From Lentisphaeria bacterium (lineage in GTDB: Bacteria; Verrucomicrobiota; Lentisphaeria; JABSQK01; UBA12247), in contig DMTJ01000074.1 of NCBI GenBank assembly GCA_003477185.1, positions 1 to 6,171 on the forward strand: a stretch of 6,171 nt of DNA, written 5' to 3'. A program made the position numbers and the translations under genes. Of this stretch, positions 1 through 5,430 are shown one piece after another. Each line of letters opens with the position of its first letter. The first letter of the stretch is position 1. The notes under the pieces are model-generated. The model worked only from the letters and a program-made list of their open reading frames with translations, was not told the DNA's origin and made no database searches.

Positions 1-1
1 A

Positions 2-538
2 AATGCCCCGCCTCGCAATGCCTCGATTGCCTGTTTTGGCGATAGCCTGGTGGAGGGCGTGGGTGCCTCGAGCGCCAAGACGACGTACCCGGCGCAGCTG
101 GGGGGCATGCTGGGCTTGCCTGTCGTCAACTTAGGGCAGCGTGGTGACACGACGGCAGACGGCGTCCGCAGGCTTGCGGAGTTCGCAAACTCCGACTATG
201 GGATCATCATCGTGACGCTGGGTGGCAATGACATTCTCCAGCGCGTGCACTGGGATACGACGGTGGAGAACCTGCGCAAGATTTTTGCTGGGCTACAGGA
301 GACGGGAGCGGTGGTAGTGTTTACCGGGGTGACTGGCCCATTGAACATGACGCGTGATAAACACTACGGAAAGCTGTGCGAGGCTTCGGGCGTGTTGTAC
401 GTCTCGGAGATCCTGAACGGTGTTTTCGGCAATTCCGAGCTGATGTCGGACGGGATCCATCCCAATGATGCTGGCTATGAGCGTGTGGCTGTGAAGGTTG
501 CCGAAGCGCTGCGGGTTGCGCAGTTCGCAAACCGCTGA
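2..538 (+). CDS. SGNH/GDSL-family hydrolase (TesA/arylesterase-like), 5' end outside window
   Basis: Serine esterase/lipase of the SGNH superfamily, which cleaves ester or thioester bonds; the substrate cannot be told. The open frame runs in from the left edge, so the start codon is missing; 178 residues are visible and probably only a few tens are absent, judged from the ~200-residue TesA-type family. All four blocks are present: block I FGDSLVEGVGAS with the nucleophile Ser encoded at 44-46; block II NLGQRGDTT (residues 43-51 of the visible part) supplying the oxyanion-hole Gly; block III LGGND (73-77) supplying Asn; and block V SDGIHPND (149-156) with catalytic Asp150 and His153. A GTG at 50 lies after the nucleophile and cannot be the real start. 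Whether a signal peptide precedes it cannot be seen. It is transcribed in the same direction as the pilus-ATPase operon, with a 131-bp gap to it, so co-transcription is uncertain. Family confident, substrate unknown. Confidence 0.93.
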   Translation, partial: NAPPRNASIACFGDSLVEGVGASSAKTTYPAQLGGMLGLPVVNLGQRGDTTADGVRRLAEFANSDYGIIIVTLGGNDILQRVHWDTTVENLRKIFAGLQETGAVVVFTGVTGPLNMTRDKHYGKLCEASGVLYVSEILNGVFGNSELMSDGIHPNDAGYERVAVKVAEALRVAQFANR

Positions 539-564
539 GGCGGTGGGATTCTGATGCACATCAA

Positions 565-592
565 TAGACAACGCAGAGGAACGACGTATTTT
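565..592 (+). promoter_or_regulatory. candidate sigma-70 promoter for the TPR-pilT operon
   Basis: TAGACA at 565-570 (5 of 6 to TTGACA), a 16-bp spacer, then TATTTT at 587-592 (4 of 6 to TATAAT). Transcription would begin near 599, leaving a leader of about 70 nt before the preferred start at 670. It sits in the only gap between the SGNH gene and the operon. Assigned by consensus match only; read-through from the SGNH gene is equally possible. Confidence 0.3.
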
Positions 593-669
593 TGGAGGCA
601 TCCCTCCCCGAGTGGATGTGCGATTGCGCTTCTACCAAAATTTACTTCCCTCGATTGCAGGTTGGCCCC

Positions 670-1275
670 ATGAGCCGAGAGCCACTTCAGGTGATTCGTC
701 ACACATGCCAGATCTCTCTTGGTGTGGTCGCCTTTACTTGTGCATGGTACTATGTCATGAGTTTCGGGCGAGGGGGGGAGCCACTCAATGCTCTGCTCCT
801 GTCCTTGTTTTTTTTGCTGATCGGCTTCGCCTGCTCGGTCGGCTATATCTCTAGCTGGCTATCGGGCAATGTTAGCCTGTTTTTCGATGATAGCACGATG
901 CGATTACAGCGGGACTACTCGGAGATCCGCACGATGATCCAGGCTGGCCAGTACCGCTCGGCCACAGAACGGTTGGAGGAGGAAGTTGCAGACTCCGGCG
1001 ATCCGTATGGTGCGAGGTTGTTGAGCGAGTTGTTACTGGATCGCCTGCATCAACCGCATCGGGCTGCGGAGGTTGCCATTCCGATTCTGACTCAACGCAC
1101 GTGGACCGATGCACACTGTGAGCTGTTGAACATTTTGGTAGACTATTTACTGTCTATCGGGGACCGGGAAGACGCGCTGGTATGGCTGCAGCGTGGGGTG
1201 GAACGGGCACCGGATATTAGTGCGCAGCAAGCAGCGCAAACCCGATTAGCGTCTTTGCGGCGCGCTTCGATGTAA
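670..1275 (+). CDS. membrane-anchored TPR-like protein, upstream partner of the pilus ATPase
   Basis: Protein of 201 residues that I do not recognise as a named family. Residues 1-13 are polar, about 14-31 (ISLGVVAFTCAWYYV) and 39-60 (LNALLLSLFFLLIGFACSVGY) are two membrane segments, and the rest is a soluble, helix-rich region. Residues about 82-145 and 150-182 read as tetratricopeptide-like helix pairs (for example QAGQYRSATERLEEEVADSG and EDALVWLQRGVERAPD). A protein-interaction role at the inner membrane is likely. I chose ATG 670 because an AGG (659-661) sits 8 nt upstream and the hydrophobic segments then follow directly. An open extension back to TTG 592 adds 26 residues of unconvincing sequence. 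The stop is 9 bp before the tandem PilT-like gene and shares its translation-initiation region, so the two are almost surely co-transcribed; a pilus-retraction accessory role is inferred from this. G7 and T8 homopolymers lie in the membrane-segment coding part. Confidence 0.8.
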   Translation: MSREPLQVIRHTCQISLGVVAFTCAWYYVMSFGRGGEPLNALLLSLFFLLIGFACSVGYISSWLSGNVSLFFDDSTMRLQRDYSEIRTMIQAGQYRSATERLEEEVADSGDPYGARLLSELLLDRLHQPHRAAEVAIPILTQRTWTDAHCELLNILVDYLLSIGDREDALVWLQRGVERAPDISAQQAAQTRLASLRRASM

Positions 1276-1279
1276 GGAA
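1274..1279 (+). promoter_or_regulatory. ribosome binding site of the tandem PilT-like gene
   Basis: AAGGAA overlaps the stop codon of the upstream gene (TAA, 1273-1275) and stands about 6 nt before ATG 1285. It is a good Shine-Dalgarno match, fixes the start codon, and makes translational coupling of the two genes plausible. Confidence 0.7.
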
Positions 1280-1284
1280 ACTTT

Positions 1285-3435
1285 ATGCAAATTATCGATC
1301 TATTGACCTCGATGGCTGATGCAAACGCCTCGGACCTGTTCGTGAATGTGGGCAAAGAGCCTGTGATGCGGATCTACGGCGAACTGAAGGATACTGAGCA
1401 CGTGGCGACGACCGAGGAGGAGCTGGAGGCGTTTTTTGCCGAGCACTTTCCCGCTGGGACGCTGGACCGGATCCGGACCGCGCGAGACATGGATGTGGGT
1501 CTTTCCCTGACGGCCGTGGAGCGATTTCGCCTGAATGTCTATTTTCAGAAGGGCAAAATGGGCGTGGTGGCTCGGCGGGTTCCGCTGGGCAATATTGAGT
1601 TCTCCGAGTACAGCCTGCCCAAGGCGATCGAGAGCCTGGCAGACAGCGAGCGCGGATTGATCATAATCTCCGGGGCGACCGGCAGCGGGAAGTCGACCAC
1701 GATGGCGGCGATGCTGCACCATATCAACAAGACCCGCTCCAAGCATATCGTGACGATCGAGGACCCGATCGAGTTTGTGCATCGGGATGAGCAGTGCGTG
1801 GTGACCCAGCGCGAGATCGGCAACGATACGATGGATTTTGCCTCCTCACTCAAGCACGTGGTGCGCCAGAGCCCGGACGTGATTTTTGTCGGTGAGTTGC
1901 GCGATGTGGAGTCGTTGCAGGTTGTGTTGTCTGCAGCGATGACGGGGCACTTGGTGATTACGACCATGCATACGACCGATGCGGTGCAGACGATGGAGCG
2001 GCTGGTGAACTTGTTTCCGGATCATCTGCGTAGCCAGGTAGCCGGGGATCTGGCACTGTCGTTACGGGGCGTGGTGTCCCAGCGCCTGGTGCCAGTAGCC
2101 GCCGGTAAGGGCATGGTGCCGGCGATGGAGATTCTGGTGGGCACGGCGCTGGTGCGTCAGCATATCTCCGCACGTTTTTTTGAAGGACTGTCGGAAGCGA
2201 TGAAGACGGGCGCTGAAGGCATGCAGACCTATACCCAGTCGCTGCTGGAGCTGTATAGCCAAGGGCGTATCAGCCTCGAGGTCGGGGCTGGTGCGGCGAC
2301 CAATCGCGACGAGTTTACGCTGGCCGCACAGGGCATGGAAACAGGAGCGGACTCGCTACGTGTGCAAGAAGGAGCGCAGGCTGAGGCACTTAGCATGAAG
2401 GCCTTGCTGAAGGCCGCGATCCGACATGCGGCAAGCGATCTGTTGATCACGACGCATTCTCCGCCCAAACTCCGGATTCACGGCGCGCTTTGCGACCTGA
2501 AGCTGCCTGAGCTCACCGGTGTGGATACGCAACGGTTGCTGTTCAGTATTCTCAGCCCCAGTCAGCGGGTGAAGTTCGAGACGCAGCGCGAGATCGATCT
2601 AGGCATGAGCGTATCGCTAGGCGAGAAGGACCACCGTTTTCGAGTGAACGGGTTTTATCAGAAAGGATCGGTCGGAACGGCGATTCGGGTGATCAATGAG
2701 GTCATTCCACAGGCGGCGGATCTTGGGCTTCCTCCGGCCGTGATCGACTTGGCGAATCGGAGCAGTGGGTTGGTGTTGGTGACTGGCCCGACCGGTCACG
2801 GTAAGTCGACGACGCTGGCCTGTTTGATCGACCAGATCAACCAGAGCCGGTCATGCCACATCATTACGATCGAGGATCCGATCGAGTTTGTGCATATGAA
2901 CCACCAAGCCGTGGTGGAGCAGCGCGAGATTCTGAGTGATACGCTCGGCTTCACGCAGGCACTTAAGTACGTACTGCGTCAGGATCCTGACGTGATTCTG
3001 ATCGGCGAGATGCGTGATCATGAGACCATCTCGGCCGCTTTGACCGCTGCCGAGACGGGCCATCTGGTGTTGGCGACGCTGCATACGAACGACTGTCCAA
3101 ACACGATCGATCGTATCGTCGACTCATTTCCGGCGCATCAGCAGCCGCAAATTAAGTCGCAGCTGGCCAACTGTCTGCAGGGTGTGGTGGCGCAACGTCT
3201 GCTGCCGACGATTGACGGGGCAGGGCGCGTGGCGGCTTTCGAAATCATGTTGGGCAATGCCGCGGTTCGCAGCATGATTCGCGACGGCCGTACGCATCAG
3301 CTGCTGTCGACCATCGAGACCTGCGCCAAGGATGGGATGGTCACCATGGAACGCGCCATGCAGAATCTTTACAATCACAATTTGGTCTCGCGCGAGACGC
3401 TCAAAGGATTCGGGGTCCGGATCGCCGGCGTCTGA
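1285..3435 (+). CDS. tandem PilT/PilU-type pilus retraction ATPase, two fused domains
   Basis: A 716-residue protein holding two full PilT-family ATPase modules; ordinary PilT or PilU is about 340-380 residues. These are cytoplasmic hexameric motors that depolymerise type IV pili for twitching. Module 1 (about 1-330): N-terminal PAS-like region from ASDLFVNVG (15-23), Walker A GATGSGKST (130-138), Asp box TIEDPIEFVH (157-166), Walker B DVIFVGELRD with Glu204, His box GHLVITTMHT (221-230). Module 2 (about 371-716): ASDLLITTH (383-391), Walker A GPTGHGKST (501-509), Asp box 528-537, Walker B DVILIGEMRD with Glu575, His box GHLVLATLHT (592-601). Matching residues are exactly 371 apart until the C-terminal region. 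A linker of about 40 residues, rich in Ala, Gly and Glu, joins them. Module 2 keeps a PilT-like VRSMIRDGRTHQ; module 1 has a shorter, degenerate VRQHISARFF followed by a GMQTYTQSL tail, so it may be PilU-like. The downstream hairpin starts at the stop codon. Confidence 0.95.
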   Translation: MQIIDLLTSMADANASDLFVNVGKEPVMRIYGELKDTEHVATTEEELEAFFAEHFPAGTLDRIRTARDMDVGLSLTAVERFRLNVYFQKGKMGVVARRVPLGNIEFSEYSLPKAIESLADSERGLIIISGATGSGKSTTMAAMLHHINKTRSKHIVTIEDPIEFVHRDEQCVVTQREIGNDTMDFASSLKHVVRQSPDVIFVGELRDVESLQVVLSAAMTGHLVITTMHTTDAVQTMERLVNLFPDHLRSQVAGDLALSLRGVVSQRLVPVAAGKGMVPAMEILVGTALVRQHISARFFEGLSEAMKTGAEGMQTYTQSLLELYSQGRISLEVGAGAATNRDEFTLAAQGMETGADSLRVQEGAQAEALSMKALLKAAIRHAASDLLITTHSPPKLRIHGALCDLKLPELTGVDTQRLLFSILSPSQRVKFETQREIDLGMSVSLGEKDHRFRVNGFYQKGSVGTAIRVINEVIPQAADLGLPPAVIDLANRSSGLVLVTGPTGHGKSTTLACLIDQINQSRSCHIITIEDPIEFVHMNHQAVVEQREILSDTLGFTQALKYVLRQDPDVILIGEMRDHETISAALTAAETGHLVLATLHTNDCPNTIDRIVDSFPAHQQPQIKSQLANCLQGVVAQRLLPTIDGAGRVAAFEIMLGNAAVRSMIRDGRTHQLLSTIETCAKDGMVTMERAMQNLYNHNLVSRETLKGFGVRIAGV

Positions 3436-3475
3436 GCAGATCGTGTATGTGGTCGCTGACTCTGAAAGATCTGCT
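3435..3475 (+). repeat. inverted repeat directly after the tandem PilT-like gene
   Basis: AGCAGATC (3435-3442) and GATCTGCT (3468-3475) are perfect 8-bp complementary arms around a 25-nt loop, with a small possible inner GTC/GAC helix. The left arm begins with the last base of the stop codon. No T-run follows, so it is not a standard intrinsic terminator; it could protect or process the 3' end of the operon transcript. Confidence 0.4.
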
Positions 3476-3487
3476 GCGGTGTGACTC

Positions 3488-3515
3488 TTGCGTGGTTCAC
3501 GCCCAGCCTTATGTT
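3488..3515 (+). promoter_or_regulatory. candidate promoter of the tRNA-Arg gene
   Basis: TTGCGT (3488-3493), a 16-bp spacer and TATGTT (3510-3515), the latter identical to the lac -10 hexamer. Transcription would start around 3521-3523, a few bases before the mature tRNA 5' end at 3529, which would leave a short leader for RNase P. Assigned by consensus match and position only. Confidence 0.4.
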
Positions 3516-3528
3516 TAAGGCCTTGAGT

Positions 3529-3605
3529 GCACCCGTAGCTCAGCTGGATAGAGTGTCTGCCTCCGAAGCAGAAGGTCGCGCGTTCGAATCGCGCCGGGTG
3601 TACCA
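3529..3605 (+). tRNA. tRNA-Arg (anticodon CCG)
   Basis: A complete 77-nt cloverleaf can be drawn. Acceptor arms GCACCCG (3529-3535) and CGGGTGT (3595-3601) pair with a G-U wobble at the first position. The D arm starts GCTCAGCTGGATAGAG. Anticodon stem TCTGC/GCAGA encloses loop CTCCGAA (3561-3567) with anticodon CCG at 3563-3565, decoding CGG. The variable loop is AGGTC and the T arm is GCGCG-TTCGAAT-CGCGC. Discriminator A3602 is followed by an encoded CCA (3603-3605). The sequence matches the usual bacterial tRNA-Arg(CCG) closely. It separates the pilus operon from the polysaccharide genes. Confidence 0.97.
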
Positions 3606-3612
3606 ATCTTTC

Positions 3613-3647
3613 CAAGTCACCACCGGTCCAGATATTGGTGGGACTTG
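3613..3647. repeat. inverted repeat between tRNA-Arg and the convergent hydrolase gene
   Basis: CAAGTC-A-CCACC (3613-3624) pairs with GGTGGGACTTG (3637-3647): an 11-bp stem with one bulged A and a 12-nt loop. It starts 8 nt after the tRNA CCA and lies about 80 nt beyond the end of the convergent minus-strand gene, a suitable place for a shared transcription end. Neither side has a T-run, so intrinsic termination is doubtful. No gene is visible in 3606-3728. Confidence 0.4.
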
Positions 3648-3698
3648 CAGGGCCAGTTGGCCGCAAGCTAATTTCTAAAGCGTGGCCGTCCGAATTAA

Positions 3699-3720
3699 CC
3701 ACGGAAGAGCACGGAAACGG
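3699..3720. repeat. short tandem intergenic repeat, unit CACGGAA
   Basis: CACGGAA occurs at 3700-3706 and 3710-3716, a 10-bp period, and a third, weaker unit ACGG follows at 3717-3720. The block is bounded by GAATT (3692-3696) and AATTC (3721-3725), which are inverted relative to each other. It ends 9 bp before the stop of the minus-strand hydrolase gene. It resembles the CACGGA-type intergenic repeats I know from several environmental phyla, but only a fragment is present. Confidence 0.4.
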
Positions 3721-3728
3721 AATTCCTG

Positions 3729-5285
3729 CTAGCGGGTAAAGGACAAGACCACGTTGTCCAGAATTGGCTTGGATTTGTTCTCGGTGGTATCCGTCAGTTT
3801 CAGCTCAAATTGGAAGCCGAAGCCTGCTGGTAAGCTGGACAGGTCCAGGGATGCCGCCGTTTTCGTGACCTGCTTGGCGAAGCCTGGCGTATAGTCGTAG
3901 CTCTCGGTTGTCGTTTGCCAGTCGGTCCACTGGTCGATCTTGCTGTCGCCATCGGTATCGACACCGACGCGGGCTTCGACGGTCTCTACCCACGGCCCGG
4001 GGCTGACAAAGTCGTGGCTCTGCTGAGTTGCCAGATAGAACCGTCCCTCGGCGAAACAAATGTCGGGATCGGGATGGCCTCTGCCAATGCTGCCGCAGAA
4101 TGTGAACTGCTTGTCCAGGCTGGATGAGGTAAACCAGGCGACGCTCATCGGTTTGCCATGTTCGGCCGAATCGTAGTCTGCGAAGAGGTAGTACTGACCA
4201 CCAATGCTGATCGAGGCCCAGTCGCCAAAAGCTTCTTGCTCCGGCTCGTGAATCTCGTATTCGGCGACGCTGGTCTTGAAGTTCTTTGGGTCTTCCTTGA
4301 CCCAATGTGGGTGTTTGTAGGTGCCGATTTTTCCGGTTGGCGTGGTTCGCTCGTCGACAGCCGGTGCGAGGATCTTGAAATTTTTGAGGCCGTCATCGCT
4401 GATCGCATGCCCGGCTAAGGGTGAATCCCAAGCGTGGGTGCTGGCCTTAATCGGGCTCCAGTCTTCATAGATGACGTGAAACTTCCCGTCGAGATCGCGG
4501 ATGAAGGCGCAGTCCGAGCCATGTGAAGGGTCCTTGAAGGCCAGGCCCATGTTCTGGCCGGGGATGCCGTCAGTCAGATTATCGTCCACGTAGACATGCG
4601 GATCCTGGTCGTTGGGGAAATCGTAGTAGAAGTAGGCTTTTCCGTCGACGTACTCGGCAGTGGTCATCCATCTTGAAAACCTCTCCGTGACCGGCCCGTG
4701 ATGCACCCAGTTGACCATATCGCGACTCTGCCAGGCGTGGTACCCGCCTTGGCTTTTCTTGAGCCCGCCGGGCGCGTTGAACTGGTTGGGAAGCCTTGTG
4801 GTTTCGAGTGGGATATCGAAGCCCTCCAGCGTCGCGACAGTGGCAGTGAATGCCGGCTCAGCCTTGGATTTGGGCTTGGGCTTACCCTTCTTGGCTTTCT
4901 TGGCGGGCCCTGCGTTGTAGCGGGCAAACATCCAGTAGTTGTCTGGTCCCAGGCTGAGCAGCACTGGCGCGTCTGCCATGCTCTCGGTGCCAATATTGCC
5001 GACGGACTCCCAGTTTTGCCAAACGGGTGACTGCTGCACTGTGATGGACGTAGCCGAGGTCTTCTGATCAAAGCGCTTGACGATGCTCGAGAGTGTCGCG
5101 GTTTTCGCAGTCGGCGAGGCTAGGCCATCGCCGATTTTCAGATTTTCCTGTGCGGCAAGGCTGGCCTGCCAATCGGCTTGGCTGTCAATCGTCCACTGTT
5201 CAGTTGAATCCGCTGCAGCGATCTGTGAGGCAAGAACGATGCTGATGGCGGCGAGAAGGGCTGGCGTGAAGGTAAACCGGTTCAT
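3729..5285 (-). CDS. secreted five-bladed beta-propeller glycoside hydrolase-like protein
   Basis: Protein of 518 residues, probably a glycan-active enzyme of the GH43/GH32/GH62/GH117 five-bladed beta-propeller type; exact family and substrate not recognised. Residues 1-25 are a signal peptide (MNRFTFTPALLAAISIVLAS, cleavage after IAAA). Five blade-like strand repeats are visible: about 102-122 (ADAPVLLSLGPDNYWMF), 204-223, 254-275 (HGSDCAFIRDLDGKFHVIYE), 351-371 (AFGDWASISIGGQYYLFAD) and 402-420 (GHPDPDICFAEGRFYLAT). Asp106, Asp258, Glu274, Asp355, Asp406 and Asp408 are possible active-site acids, unassigned. A Lys/Pro-rich stretch (127-145) interrupts the first blade, and DTDGDSKID (443-451) resembles a calcium-binding loop before a C-terminal beta-rich region. 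I chose ATG 5285 because the signal peptide begins there; the frame stays open upstream to 5561 but that part is Arg/His/Pro-rich and overlaps the divergent regulator remnant. Only a weak Shine-Dalgarno (AAGG, about 13 nt upstream) is seen. It is convergent with the tRNA and divergent from the LacI remnant. Confidence 0.85.
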   Translation of the reverse strand: MNRFTFTPALLAAISIVLASQIAAADSTEQWTIDSQADWQASLAAQENLKIGDGLASPTAKTATLSSIVKRFDQKTSATSITVQQSPVWQNWESVGNIGTESMADAPVLLSLGPDNYWMFARYNAGPAKKAKKGKPKPKSKAEPAFTATVATLEGFDIPLETTRLPNQFNAPGGLKKSQGGYHAWQSRDMVNWVHHGPVTERFSRWMTTAEYVDGKAYFYYDFPNDQDPHVYVDDNLTDGIPGQNMGLAFKDPSHGSDCAFIRDLDGKFHVIYEDWSPIKASTHAWDSPLAGHAISDDGLKNFKILAPAVDERTTPTGKIGTYKHPHWVKEDPKNFKTSVAEYEIHEPEQEAFGDWASISIGGQYYLFADYDSAEHGKPMSVAWFTSSSLDKQFTFCGSIGRGHPDPDICFAEGRFYLATQQSHDFVSPGPWVETVEARVGVDTDGDSKIDQWTDWQTTTESYDYTPGFAKQVTKTAASLDLSSLPAGFGFQFELKLTDTTENKSKPILDNVVLSFTR

Positions 5286-5337
5286 GACGCTTTGTCTGCC
5301 TTGATTGCATTGGGGCTGTTTCTGGCCAGAGCGTAGC

Positions 5338-5349
5338 CGCACGCGTGCG
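5338..5349. promoter_or_regulatory. 12-bp CG-centred palindrome, candidate LacI-family operator
   Basis: CGCACG|CGTGCG is a perfect palindrome centred on CG, the form typical of LacI-family operators. It lies 53-64 bp upstream of the hydrolase start codon and about 80 bp before the LacI remnant, in the shared divergent intergenic region. Operator function is inference from form and place. Confidence 0.35.
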
Positions 5350-5371
5350 TGGTTCAAGTCCCCCAACTGCG

Positions 5372-5392
5372 CGCCGCTAGCGCTGAGCGGCG
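5372..5392. repeat. GC-rich inverted repeat in the divergent intergenic region
   Basis: CGCCGCT (5372-5378) and AGCGGCG (5386-5392) are perfect 7-bp arms around AGCGCTG. It could be a second protein-binding site or, in the minus-strand transcript, a leader hairpin of the hydrolase mRNA. Confidence 0.35.
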
Positions 5393-5424
5393 GGAGGTCG
5401 AGATTGGCATTCACGCACTGATGA

Positions 5425-5430
5425 ATTATG
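5425..5430 (-). promoter_or_regulatory. possible -10 element for the minus-strand hydrolase gene
   Basis: On the minus strand 5430-5425 reads CATAAT (5 of 6 to TATAAT). The hexamer 17 bp upstream, GTGCAA, is a poor -35. A start near 5418 would give a leader of about 130 nt that includes both the inverted repeat and the CG-centred palindrome. Weak evidence. Confidence 0.22.

Noticed and set aside
594..607. GGAGG-CATC-CCTCC mini-hairpin after the SGNH gene
   Set aside because: Only 5 bp and no T-run on either side, so I do not call it a terminator.
592..669. TTG start giving 26 more residues to the TPR-like protein
   Set aside because: No properly spaced Shine-Dalgarno precedes 592 and the added residues show no pattern; ATG 670 places the membrane segments at the N-terminus.
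3481..3678. Open frame on + containing VAQLDRVSASEAEGRAFESRRV
   Set aside because: This is the tRNA-Arg gene translated by mistake; the peptide is a well-known artefact of tRNA sequences.
3124..3702. 192-codon open frame on the - strand
   Set aside because: It is antisense to the ATPase gene end and to the tRNA, with no coherent domain; part of it (VHPARFERATFCFGGRHSIQ) is the antisense tRNA artefact.
5344..5375. T-arm-like GGTTCAAGTCCCCC, possible tRNA fragment
   Set aside because: Only 3 of 5 T-stem pairs form and no matching acceptor or anticodon arm lies upstream; a chance match is more likely.
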